Below, piece after piece: positions 1-11,600 of a DNA stretch of 64,000 bases. Both the position numbers and the translations under genes were made by a program. This stretch comes from Liolophura sinensis (lineage: Eukaryota > Mollusca > Polyplacophora > Chitonida > Chitonidae), in contig NC_088295.1 of assembly GCF_032854445.1 (NCBI RefSeq), forward strand, positions 16,169,385 to 16,233,384, given 5' to 3'. Position 1 is the stretch's first letter. Each line of letters starts with the position of its first letter. The notes beneath the pieces were generated by a model. That model had not been told where the DNA came from, did no database searches, and saw nothing but the letters and a program-made list of their open reading frames with translations.

Positions 1-2400
1 GTATTCGAAGCTGATCTGATTGCTTCATTGATCAGTTGTGTCATTCAAAAAGAATGAATAATATAAGATAAGTTTCTGTCTGATGGATTTAAGAGATTTA
101 TGGATGTGCGAACAATAGCGGAATAGAGACAGCCAAGTCTTCCGAACAAACAACATGGAAAAAGCATAAAATAAGGGCTGGGATATACCAGTCCAAAGAA
201 AAAGTAATGAAAAAAAAAATACATATGTAAATACGTGTAGAACAAACACATATGTAGACAGATGTAGAAAGGTGCATAAGGTGGCAGACAGTCGAAGTAG
301 AAGTTATATGGGGTTATTATTTAAAAAGAAAATAACTCATTATTTGCAAGCACTATCGGTAGGAATGGCAGAGCGTTTCTGGAACGTTTTATAACTTCTG
401 TGTAACACATGATAAGTATAAGGATTTACAACAAGACAGAGAGGGTATCAACCCAATAATGAGTTATATCATATAAATATAAAGTACGTCCAAAAATAGG
501 TCTGAGAAAAGCACGTAACGAGATATTGCGTGTGTATACCTGTATCAAATAATCTGATCTATACGAAGTACTTCCAGCATTGTTTTCTTGGTAAGGAAAA
601 GGAACAACTATAAAAGACTCCATATTGCAATATCCTTTAATCACCATGGCATACATGTGCATGGTTATTCGTTTAACTGCTGATTTAGATTGTTTTACAC
701 CGATGCTTTTCCTTTTGTCACATTTTAATTATTTGATTGCAATATTTCAACAATTGACATCGGTCATATTTACGGGTGGAGAAAACAAAAGCGTCCTCTC
801 AGAGAAAACCAGCGGCCTTTGGCAAGTACATGGCAAACCTCCTGAGCCTCCCGATGTTATAGCTATAATGCCTGCACACTAACGTTAAAATTATTAGTAC
901 CGGTACCGTAACAGTGACTGAGCCTCGATATTTTTTCGATAAGAACGCATACCCTCGTATTAACAAGTCTTACTGACTTCAATGAGTGCTGCTGATAAAA
1001 TGGCTCCAGATTCACTTCTCATTTATATAAAGCTCTACAAACTGTAACCACAACAGTATAGAAACAAAAGATGGGTTGACGCATTGCTCTTCAACGTCAC
1101 TCATTCTTTGACTGTGGGTCTGTTTCATGTATGCGCTTCTTTTGTTGGACACACTTCATATTCTCAAACATTTATGTACTGAACTCCTGCCAGGTTTGAA
1201 TTAGAATAAGCATTTTATGAATCTGGCAGCCGATGATATAGCATATTTATTTTGTTGCTAACAGTGGATTTGTATCTTTTTCATCTTAAACTCTTCATAC
1301 ATGCTATCCACAAGGTAGCAAACCTTTGTACAGAATTTATATACACAAGTACTTTGTTGTGTACACCTCAAATTACCGAAAAAAAAACAAACAAAACAAC
1401 AACCATGTCACCATATTAGAGGGAACGATTCCAGCTGCGTCACATATCACGCTGGGTTTGTATGTAGCGAACTGTTACTTGTCACGTATAGCGATGAATG
1501 CAATTCATATCACTTTGTTAGCACACAAATAAAATCGATTCTTCGCTAGACACAGGTGTATGTTATTATATATAGATATGCAGACTGGTTTTAAGCTCAA
1601 ACTCGCGTATTCGGCTGATTGAAACCATGACAAGTATGAATGCATTTTAATTTCCTACATTACCTCGCGTGTCAAAATACATGTGAATTAACTTCAATAT
1701 TAAGACTAAGGCAACATGCACATGTACATAAACAGTCATGCAGTACAGTGTCTTGAGCTATTTGTTATGTAATAGTAGAAAAAAAGCACAGCAGACCTAT
1801 ACAACACTGCAAATGTGATTTGGACTGGGAGGCCTAGATTATATTATACAGTTTTTGGAACACCCATTCATATATCATATCTATTTAGGCTTGCAACAGA
1901 ATTAATTATCAATCTATGTATACAAGTGTTTCCCCTGAATTAACCCACAAATCATGTCTTTGCATATATCATACTGTACATCCTATACGTAATATCGTAC
2001 TCGTCATAATACATTTCGTTCGTTTATCAAAACATGATAAAATAGCATTCTATGACTTTGCTTACCCGTTCTGGTGGAATCCGACATTTTTCTGATGGTA
2101 TCACCGAGCCGATTCCGTTAAAAGCCTAACGAAGTAAAGAATGCACACTTGAACAACATTTCACATATCATGCAATGGTGTTTATAACTTTCTTAACCAG
2201 TTCAGATATCTGCCGTTAACTCACTGCTGTAAACAATTGATAACTTGAACATACCTATGTTCTCCAGAAAGTGTTCCCAGCCAACAGGCAGCGATGGGTT
2301 TCGTTCCCAACTCTCCCTCCGTACACTGCCACCTGATCCACCCTCCGCTCCGCGATTTAAACCCGGCGGTCGACAGGTGCGTCTGCGGAAGGTGGAGGTA
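1..2400. other. non-coding flank, no gene recognised
   Basis: AT-rich sequence with only short, low-complexity open frames. None has a recognisable domain, credible splice signals or a clear start context. I see no RNA gene. It lies downstream (3') of Mx-1, which ends at 7314. Confidence 0.6.
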
Positions 2401-2403
2401 TTT

Positions 2404-2431
2404 GGAGGGGGGGGGGGGGGGGGAGGGGGGG
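2404..2431. repeat. poly-G tract
   Basis: A G run interrupted once by A, next to a short GC-rich patch (2290-2400). The proline- or glycine-rich frames it creates on both strands are artefacts of the homopolymer. Confidence 0.9.
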
Positions 2432-2728
2432 CGGTCCAAATACACATATGAATGCGAAATAATTGGGTTTTTTTTTCACATTTCTTAGTTTATATAATCG
2501 TGTGTATATTTCAAGGTTTCCCATTTAACTTTGTTGTTATCTTTCTGTTTGCTATACTAAGCAATTGTTTCCACTTCAAGACGTTTAACTTTTAGTCAAA
2601 TGTTCACAATTGTATGAGAACCAGCCAATGTGAATCCTTTCCATTAAATTGAGCCAGTGCTCAATCAACTTCGCAATCGATCATGTGCCGAGTGACCTCC
2701 CTTCTCCGCTTTGTATTGCTGTATGTCT

Positions 2729-2730
<2 letters not shown>

Positions 2731-2788
<58 letters not shown>
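2731..2788. repeat. (TA)n microsatellite
   Basis: Uninterrupted TA dinucleotides over 58 bp. Confidence 0.98.
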
Positions 2789-2789
<1 letters not shown>

Positions 2790-3122
2790 CTGCACGGAGA
2801 CAGATGTGTATATGCACAGGTTGGTAGTTAGCCAGTTACGCCCCCAGATAGACGGGAAATACCACAGTGCATAAGTCGAACACCACTGCGTGGCGCATAT
2901 CATTTTATTTATTTATGTTGTTTATCTATCTTATTATTATTTAATGCAACCACTCAAGAATTTTTGCTTGGATGAAAACAGAGCGCCCCGTGGAAACCAT
3001 GTATGGTGTAGACAGCCATATTGATGGACGACAAATGGTCTTAATGAACGTTATACCATTACATCGAACAGTATACTGTTATCAAGTCTTCACAAATAAT
3101 GAAAGTTGGCAAATCTTCAAAT

Positions 3123-3221
3123 CCTCTGTCTCAGGACTGTAAACCAGGACTGGGTTTGAACCCGAACCCTGTACCTTGTGGTTAGGAGTTGCACATCGTA
3201 CTGACTGAGCTACATGCCCTT
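3123..3221 (-). repeat. tRNA-derived SINE head
   Basis: Read on the minus strand, this begins with GGGCATGTAGCTCAGTCAG, an A-box-like D-arm. About 40 nt later it has GGGTTCAAACCC, a B-box-like T-arm. That is the internal Pol III promoter arrangement of a tRNA-derived SINE. I could not fold a convincing anticodon arm, so I do not call it a functional tRNA gene. Confidence 0.6.
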
Positions 3222-3292
3222 CACCCTCGCTAACTGATCGATAGGTGGAACACATTACATTGGAACACATTACATATAGCATTATAATGTTG

Positions 3293-3356
3293 TGAATGAA
3301 TGAATGTTTATGGCTTAACGGCACTACGACAATGTATAGCAGTCATATCATGGCGA
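3293..3356 (+). repeat. short dispersed repeat, family C (copy 1)
   Basis: A GAATGAATGAATG lead is followed by a GGCTTAACGGCAC core and a CAGTCATATCATGGCGA end. Closely related copies occur at 15441-15500 and 25460-25530. The 15.4-kb copy has a target-site duplication, so this is a mobile retroposon-like family. Confidence 0.7.
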
Positions 3357-3469
3357 GAACATGTTGTGTGATTCATGCCGACACCCAGGATCTTGCCCAA
3401 ACAATTCACTCACTGTTGTTATGTGCACAACTGCCGTCAGCTTCTAAATTTCTAAAAAAGTTTAGGGCC

Positions 3470-4250
3470 TGCTGTCTGCCTCTAATTTACAATGTTCCAG
3501 AATACGCTCAATTCGGAGCCTGTTTGTTTACATCAAGTGTTCAGGAATTTTCTTATTCTAGACAATTCCACCAGCCTATATAAGACCTATGAAAGCAGGT
3601 CAAAAAGGGAGAAAGGAGAATTATTGAGAGTTTGGATGCTTTCGCTGTGTGTTACTTTAGTAGGCCTTTTGTGCTGAATTTTAGTGTCTTTATAGCCTCT
3701 GGCTTTGTTATATCCTATAACCACCGAGCACTTGTTCAGTCTGAACTTGTATATTTAATTTGTGCTCTTGTGTACACAGTGCTTATTAGTACCCGGACCC
3801 TCTTTGTGGAATTTTGTGTATATTTCGACATACACTCAGTTATACTGTGGATTTTCCCTCTTATTTGTGCATTTATGCCTGTATGGTTTTCCGCATTGTG
3901 GAATATATGCATCCGTTTGGACTTAAAAACGTTGTACATGTAAGTACTTTAGTATTTGTATAGATACTGCTATCCTTTCTTGTTAAACTTAAGTACTTTA
4001 GTATTTGTATAAGTCTTATTATCTGTTCTTGTTAAAGCTAATAAATTGTTGTAAAATAAAATCTGCTGGTTTTGGTTACTTTTTTGTGCTGCTAAACTGT
4101 CGTGTATTTCGAACAAGCCATCTCTTTATAATACAGGCAGTTTGGGTCGTAACACTGTCCATACCGCAAATAAATCTGTTGAAAGTTCATTGAGTTTCAT
4201 TTGGGTTTTATTCTGATGCAAGACCTATTGACTTGTAACGCGACTATGAC
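3470..4250 (+). mobile_element. possible solo LTR (unproven)
   Basis: A TATA-like CCTATATAAGACC (about 3574) is followed by a run of weak ORFs. There is a duplicated AAGTACTTTAGTATTTGTATA (3941-3961 and 3990-4010) and then AATAAA-type signals near 4030-4060. This order resembles the U3-R-U5 layout of an LTR. I found no partner LTR, terminal inverted dinucleotides or target duplication. The 103-residue hydrophobic ORF inside (3632-3943) matches nothing I know. Confidence 0.25.
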
Positions 4251-4568
4251 TCCAAAAAAACAAAGTCAGAGCGCCAGCCGTGTTTTTGAATTACATAGAT
4301 AACTTGAGTTCGAACTGGTGTCGAAGCAATGGCATATAACATTAGATTTTTCAATAAAATACACATCTATAAAACTTAAAAGCGAGATAAGTCCCAATGA
4401 CGTCACACATGCAGTTGTGCCATCTGCTTCACTCACAATCACCGGTATTTTACATGTATTTTCTTTTGTTCCTTTGGGCTGCCTTTTTTCTATTTCTTCC
4501 ATCTGATTGTTAAGTTGCATCATTTTGTAACAGAAGCTTCACATTTTTCATTCTACGAATAACTTTGA

Positions 4569-5691
4569 GATCAGAAAAGTTAGTCGTCGGGCCGCGGTAG
4601 GCGGTAGGTGATTCAAAGGGACCAGTCATTGTATACATTTTCGAACTTTTACATTCAAATATTTCTTATCCTTTCAAATATACAACCAATTTTACACAAT
4701 ATGCACGTCTCTCGATTCTCTTTCACCTGACACCAAAGTTGCCACCATCCGACACACAGAGGGCGCTACAATCGAATCGCCTACTTTGATAGTTTGAATC
4801 GCCCCCCCCCCCCCCCGCCCATACACAATACTAAATGGTCTAGAGCAACCAAATTCACACAGTAACAGCACTTCTGATTCTTTTTCACACGACACCAAAT
4901 CTGACTCCAGGGGGGGGGCTACAATCGAATCGCCGACGAATCGCCTTCTGACTCACACAGGCAATAGTAAATGGTCTAAAGCAGCCAAACTTACACAATA
5001 AGCGTCACTACTGGGTTTTTTTACATGACAACCTAAAGCAACCAAACTTTACACACAAGAGAGATCTCTATTCATCCACTTTCACCTGATACCAAAGTTA
5101 ACACCATCTGTCTCCAGGGGGCGCTGCAATCGAATCGCCGTCGAATCGCCTTCTGGCTCACACAGGCAATAGTAAATGGTTTAAAGCAGCCAAACTTACA
5201 CAATATTGACACCCCCTGGGGTCAGATGGTGTCAACTTTGGTGTCATGTGAAAGAAATTCAAAAGTAATGTATATTGTGTAAGTTTGGTTGCTTTAGACC
5301 ATTTATTACTGCCTGTGTAAGTCAGAAGGCGATTCGACAGTGATTCGAATGTAGGGCTCCTGCATGGAGTCAGATGGCATCAGATGGTGTCAACTTTGGT
5401 GTGAGGTTAAAGAGGGTACAACAGATGTATATTCTGTAAGTTTGGTTGCTCTAGGCATTTTAGCATTGTCTGTGTCAGCCAGTAGGCGATTTGACGGCGA
5501 TTCGATTCTGGCGCCCTCTGGAGTCAAATGGTGTTAACTTTGGTGTCAGATTAAAGAGGGCCCCAGATGGTGTATATTGTGTAAAATTAGTTGTTGTATA
5601 TTTCAAAGATGAGAGATATTTGAAAAAGTAATGACTAATCCCTTTGAATCGCCTACGGCCTACCGCGAACCGCCGACTAACTTTTCTGATC
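4569..5691. mobile_element. foldback DNA element with long terminal inverted repeats
   Basis: The left end GATCAGAAAAGTTAGTCG is matched in reverse complement by the right end CGACTAACTTTTCTGATC. The imperfect match continues inward for about 65 bp (AGTCATT on one side, AATGACT on the other). The interior is also near-palindromic. The left half repeats motifs such as AATCGAATCGCC and CACACAGGCAATAGTAAATGG several times, and the right half carries their reverse complements, with a turning point near 5205-5215. No transposase frame is present, so it is a non-autonomous foldback or MITE-like element. Confidence 0.75.
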
Positions 5692-5839
5692 TATAACTAT
5701 AACTTGTTTTTCAGGAAATGGAGGCAGATGACAAGCTCGTAGGGTTTGGGGTTCGGAGATTTAGGCACAGTGCTGTGAGGCAAAACGTTTATTTGTACCG
5801 GTAAGTCTAAGTAAAGGGAAAATCAGTTGTGGACTACAG

Positions 5840-5921
5840 CCACATATGACCGGAGAGGAAGCTGACATAGCTAGTCAGCGATGGCATTGATGAGACGCTC
5901 CTGGGTGATTGCGCTGCGCTA
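5840..5921 (-). repeat. SINE-A fragment
   Basis: It matches the internal part of the SINE-A family seen complete near 10032 and 10456: a CCGGAGAGGAAGC core, then CTCCTGGGTGATTGCGCTGCGC. It is truncated at both ends and diverged. Confidence 0.6.
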
Positions 5922-6107
5922 CTTTCTATTTAGTTATTTCCGTTTATAATAAAACTATATGATTATCTTGATTTTTTGCATGAATTGGGATTTGTATGAA
6001 CACTAGATTCATACTGTTTGGTTTGGTTATTGCCTGTCAAGACCTCATGAATTTAAATATACCTATCGACCTATTTGGAAACATATAATGTGTTAAACTG
6101 TTACAAG

Positions 6108-6345
6108 TGGGACCTCCGTGGCAAAGTGCTTAACGTGCTGGTGTAGCACAGCACCCTATGCAAAAAATTCTCACCACTCAATGCGACTGCTGTGAGTTCA
6201 GCTCATGTTGGCTTCGTCTCGGGTCGAAGCCTACGTGGGAAGGTCTGCGAGCCAACTGCGGACGCCCGTGGGTTGTTTTCCTGACTGCCGTCGTATAGGC
6301 CTATGTGAAACATTTTGATCCGTGAAAAAACATCAACCGAATAAA
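6108..6345 (+). repeat. SINE-A variant, near full length, forward orientation
   Basis: It begins GGGACCTCCGTGGCAAAGTG, the tRNA-like head of the family. It runs through GCGACTGCTGTGAGTTCAGC and CTACGTGGGAAGGTCTGC to a terminal run ending ATCAACCGAATAAATAGA. The reverse-complement copies at 10.0-10.7 kb show the same order of blocks. Confidence 0.65.
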
Positions 6346-7313
6346 TAGATTATTCTTATGCCATTGTTTGGGGAGATGTGGTGGTACCTTGACTTTCATT
6401 CACCCTGGGGCCGGTTTCATGACTCTCACTTAGATAAGTAAGCCCTTAACTACCATGGCAACGTATGATGTATGTAAAGCGCACTTAGCTGAGGGCAACT
6501 TAACACTAAGCAAGCTTGATTATGCCGGCCCCAGAATCTTGACGCGCCCACACCATGCGTGGCGCACTAAAATCAAATAAACTAACAAAGAAACACATCA
6601 AATAGATAAATATGAAATTCGGGCTATATATTGTGGCATCCATACAGAGAACATGGGCATGAAACATTAAATACCACAAATCTGATTACAGCCGAATAGA
6701 CACTACACGCTACAGCACTGCAAGGCTAAACTCTACGCATAGATAGTCAAATCACAGACCCTTTATGTAACACAGATAAAGCTGAAAAGCAACATATATT
6801 TTTACTATTAAAATATTTTAAAATGAAGCACACGCAATTGGAAGACAAAACGCTTGTCTATAAAGCATCGAATCTAATATTAAATAAACATTGATCCGTT
6901 CTTCACGTCACGGATCTTACAATAGTAAAACTGTGTTAAGATAAAGGTATACTGATTCATTAACAAAGAAAACATTAGTTTCAAATGTCGATGAATTGAA
7001 CATATGTCTCACTGTAGTCAATGTTTGATCTTCGTCAGACATATCACCATAGCCCAAAGCCTATACCATATTGGCCATATCAGCGTACTATATCACCATC
7101 ACATAAATTTGGGTAGAAGGGGAGGTTTTACTCAGTGAAAAAAAATAAATAAAGAGCTATTTCACAACAAATTGTGAAAATTAAACTGCTAATACATCTT
7201 GTCAAAATATTGTCTTGACGATTATTTCGTAAGAAGACTCTTGTTTTAAAAAATAATGGCAAATTCCAAGTGACCAAAATCTGCGATGCTGATTTCACTT
7301 CCTCGTGCCAGAT
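6346..7313. other. 3' flank of Mx-1, no feature recognised
   Basis: AT-rich sequence downstream of the Mx-1 stop. I did not find a confident minus-strand poly(A) signal close to the stop, so the 3' UTR end is not placed. Confidence 0.5.
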
Positions 7314-8637
7314 TTAGAAGCGACTAAGGTCTGTCTCAGCCCGTAGAAGACGATTTTTTCTGTCGCGCAGCTCTTCTCTCTTTTGCATCACGCCGAGATC
7401 CTCCACCACGTGGTTCGCGTTCGCCGGTTTAGCCGCAAACTTCATCAGCTTGGTGCTAATCCTGTTCACGAGAACACTGAGCATCTGATGACGGATGATC
7501 ATCGGAACCATGTCCATAACCCGTCGAGAAGACACCTGTAACAGAAACAATCAAGTTATTCACAGTGCCCGGATAAAAGTAACAAAAAAAATAGTAAAAA
7601 TACATTCGTCAAAACAGAAGAATTTCAATACACGAAGTATTTTTCTTAAAAAACCTATACTTTTAATCTCGCAAATACATTACGAACTCTACTGTGCAGA
7701 GATGACCTAGTCGGCAGAACGTCCGTCTCTTCGTGGAAAACCCGTTCCCATAGGTGTCAAACCTAAGACTTGAGCAATCTATAGGCAAATTGTTGCTTGG
7801 CGTGTGATATATATGAGGCGATGTGTCAAGGAAGGGTTGACCCATCGCCCAGTGCTGTTACTATAGGTGGGGCATCAAGACTGGTATATGTGCATGCACA
7901 AGTATTATTATCAACATTCAGACTTGACCGATGTACTGGGTCAGATTCGAGGTCTGCACATGACTATAATGCAACACCAACGTGTTAAATGTTACGTAGA
8001 TTATACCGAGTAAACAAGCATTCAACCAGCAAACAAACCAGCAGATCTGTTAAGAGTATTTACATGCGGAGGTATAACAGCTTACGGTAAAGTAACAATT
8101 CAGCGCATCAAGTATATGTTCGGCTTCTTTTTGTTCTTTATCTTCTTTTCCATATTCTTGTGACATATACGACGTTTTCTCTTCGTCATTTTCATGCTTC
8201 TCTTTTAAAATATCTGTAAATAGAATTTGGAATGTTGGAATCAATAAAATTAGTTCCATAGTGGTGTTGGATCTTTCCCACAATCTAATATTGGCCACTT
8301 CATAAATGCCTTTAAAGAAATAGGCTATTATGGGTGAGCTTTGGGATTATTAACTGAAACAGAACTGTCCGAATATAATACAAAAATAATTGTGCACAGT
8401 GACTCTGAAACTTGAAAAATGCAGCATAGATAAACTGTATGTAACTATCTGAAATAAAAAAACATGAGCTACAATCAAAGATTCTAAATATCCGTGCTCG
8501 CAACCTTTATGCTCAAAGATTTTATATTCCAAACACGCTAAATATATACAAAACATACATACATACATACATACATACATACATACATACATACATACAT
8601 ACATACATACATACATCCACGCGCACGCGCACGCACA

Positions 8638-8671
<34 letters not shown>

Positions 8672-11600
8672 CATGCATGCATACACGCATACACGCATAC
8701 ACGCACACACACATACACACACATACATACATACATACATACATACATACATACATAAATACATAAATACATACATACATACATACATAAATACATATTT
8801 TAAGAAAATTTTAAATTACACGAAATGAACCGCCATGCAAACTTTTACATCAGAAACGGACATTATTTTGAGCAGTTATAGCACAGAAATCAACAGCCAA
8901 TGAAAAACATAACTTAATACACAAATTTCAACCTTCATCCGATGAAGGCAGTCGGCACACAAAATTTTGTACAAATTGAACACTTTTTACAGAAGTTATA
9001 CAGCCTAATGACAGGGAAATGCAATACAGTTAATAGGGCCAAGTAGGTGTTTCTATAGACTGTGCGAGTGTGAGTGCTTAACGTCGTACTTAACAATTTT
9101 TCAGCCATATGAACGACGAAGGAATCCTCAGAGTGCATGTTGCAGGACGAATTTTTACCGCTCTTTTATCCAGTGCTGCTTCACTGAGACGACTTACCGA
9201 AGGCAAGTAAGCCGCTCCGCCCGAGCCATTATAGGCTACTGATACGGGTCAACCAGTCGTTGAACTATTCCCTTCACGCTGAACGCCAAGCGAGGAAGTT
9301 ATAACTTCGTCTTTTAAAGTCTTAGGTGTGACTCGGCCCAGAATTGACCCTAAATCTACCGCTCCCGAAGCGGACGCTCTACCAACTTCTATAGAGTAAT
9401 GCTGGCGGAAACCCCGCTAATGGATACAAAGGAAAGTTACTTTGTATAACATGATAAACAAGATAAAAATTATTACCTGACGATTTGAGACTATACGTGC
9501 ATATCAAAGTGCGAGGAGTCGTTTTTTCAAAGGGAAAATATCTTTGAAGGACTCATTGCTACCCAAAATGACAACATAAATGTTTTCATTTGCCTAAGAC
9601 ATTAACTTTATTGCAGACGACAAATCAGATATATTTTTTAAATATTTGTTTTACGTCCTATTCAAGAACTTTTCAATTATACAATGGCGACCAGTATATT
9701 ATGGATAGGAGAAACCAGACTTTCACTAATAAACCAACGACCTTTGGCGAGTTCGGCGAAGTTTTATGAGTGTGACATTATGTTATACTGTTGGAGTGAG
9801 TGCTTAGGGTTTAACGTCGTATTCATACTGTTGGAGGGCAAGAGTTATTCAGAGAACTTCATGCAAGATTATACACGTGTGAATGGGTTCCACGGATCTT
9901 CATACAAGATTATACACGTGAGAATGGGTTCCACGGATCTTCATACAAGATTATACACGTGAGAGTGAGTTCCACAAACCTTCATGCAAGATTACACACG
10001 TCAGTGAGTTCAACAGACCTTCATGCAAGATTATATTTATTTATTTATTTATTTAATTGGTGTTTTACGCCATACTCAAGAATACTTATACGACGGCGGC
10101 CAGCATTATTGTGGGAAGAAACCGGGCAGAACCCGGGGGAAACCCACGACCATGCGCAGGTTGCTGCCAGACCTTCCCACGTACGGCCGGAGAGGAAGCC
10201 AGCATGAGCTGATCTTGAACTCACAGCGACCGCATTGGTGAGAGACTCCGGGGTCATTACGCTGCGCTAGCGCTTTAGCCGGTTGAGCCATTATTTATGC
10301 ACGTCAGTGGGTTCCACAGACCTTCATGCAAGATTATACACGTGAGAGTGGGTTCCACAGATCTTCATGCAAGATTATACACGTGAGAGTGAGTTCCACA
10401 AACCTTCATGCAAGATTACACAAGTCAGTGAGTTCAACAGACCTTCATGCAAGATTATATTTATTTATTTATTTATTTAATTGGTGTTTTACGCCATACT
10501 CAAGAATACTTATACGACGGCGGCCAGCATTATTGTGGGAAGAAACCGGGCAGAACCCGGGGGAAACCCACGACCATGCGCAGGTTGCTGCAAGACCTTC
10601 CCACGTACGGCCGGAGAGGAAGCCAGCATGAGCTGATCTTGAACTCACAGCGACCGCATTGGTGAGAGGCTCCGGGGTCATTACGCTGCGCTAGCGCGTT
10701 AGCCGGTTGAGCCATTATTTATGCACGTCAGTGGGTTCCACAGACCTTCATGCAAGATTATACACGTGAGAGTGGGTTCCACAGATCTTCATGCAAGATT
10801 ATACACGTGAGAGTGGGTTCCACAGACCTTCATACAAGATTATACACGTGAGAGTGGGTTCCACAGATCTTCATGCAAGATTATACACGTGGGAGTGGGT
10901 TCCATAGATCTTCATGCCAGATTAAACACGAGAAAATGGGTGTCAGAGACCCTCATGGAAGAGCAATGTACGGGAGCAGAGAAATATTGATAATTATATC
11001 ACTGAGGATAGTTTTAACCTACATCAAAGCGATTGTAAGGCAGGCCACTTATCACCACTCGGGCACGACCAGCTCTCCACTTTCATTTTGGTTTGGAAGA
11101 AAAGTTTCTGGCAGACACTGCGAACCAAGCTAATATAACTTTCCCCTCCAGTCCTTTGTCTTCTGCGCGGTATGTAGGCTGGGAGATAACTCGTCATATT
11201 GAGTCAGTACCAAGTTCCAATTCAAAGCGGAGAACCGTTCTCAAAAAATGTCCTGAAAATTGTTTTGAGATGGAATGACGGACTGACAAACGGAATGCAA
11301 ATCTATCTCACCGCCCCGAGTACCAACAGGGGACTAATTAAGAACTATATAAAAATAAAAGACTTTTTCACCGATCTCTTACCAATTTCTCTCAGGTAGG
11401 TTTGGTCCTGGGTGTAAATCAGGTCCTCCATGTCAAACTGTTCGCCGAGTTTTGTCTCGCACGTATCTTTAGCGGCTGTTCTCAGAGCAGACACAGTGGT
11501 CTACATTTAGACGACAAAATGAACAGAATTTATAAGATTCTCACTTCAGTCACAACAAACATTAAATAATTTAATCACCCAGAAGAAATAATAACAGCTG

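Larger units (their letters stand above)
9860..10935. repeat. about 40-bp tandem array carrying a 424-bp duplicated block
   Basis: Units of the form CTTCATGCAAGATTATACAC followed by GTGAGAGTGGGTTCCACAGA repeat across intron 12 of Mx-1. Two SINE-A copies inside it begin 424 bp apart (CAAGATTATATTTATTTATT at 10026 and 10450). The array and the SINE were therefore duplicated together. Confidence 0.9.

Noticed and set aside
3123-3221. Functional tRNA gene
   Set aside because: A and B boxes are present but no acceptor stem or anticodon arm folds properly; it is a SINE head.
3632-3943. 103-residue hydrophobic ORF as a gene
   Set aside because: No recognisable domain or splice context, and it lies in a stretch with LTR-like signals.
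8350-8796. 148-residue tyrosine/valine/cysteine-repeat protein
   Set aside because: Translation of a (CATA)n microsatellite.
10023-10715. Conserved 60-100-residue ORF pairs at 10.0-10.7 kb
   Set aside because: Both copies are frames of the duplicated SINE-A element.
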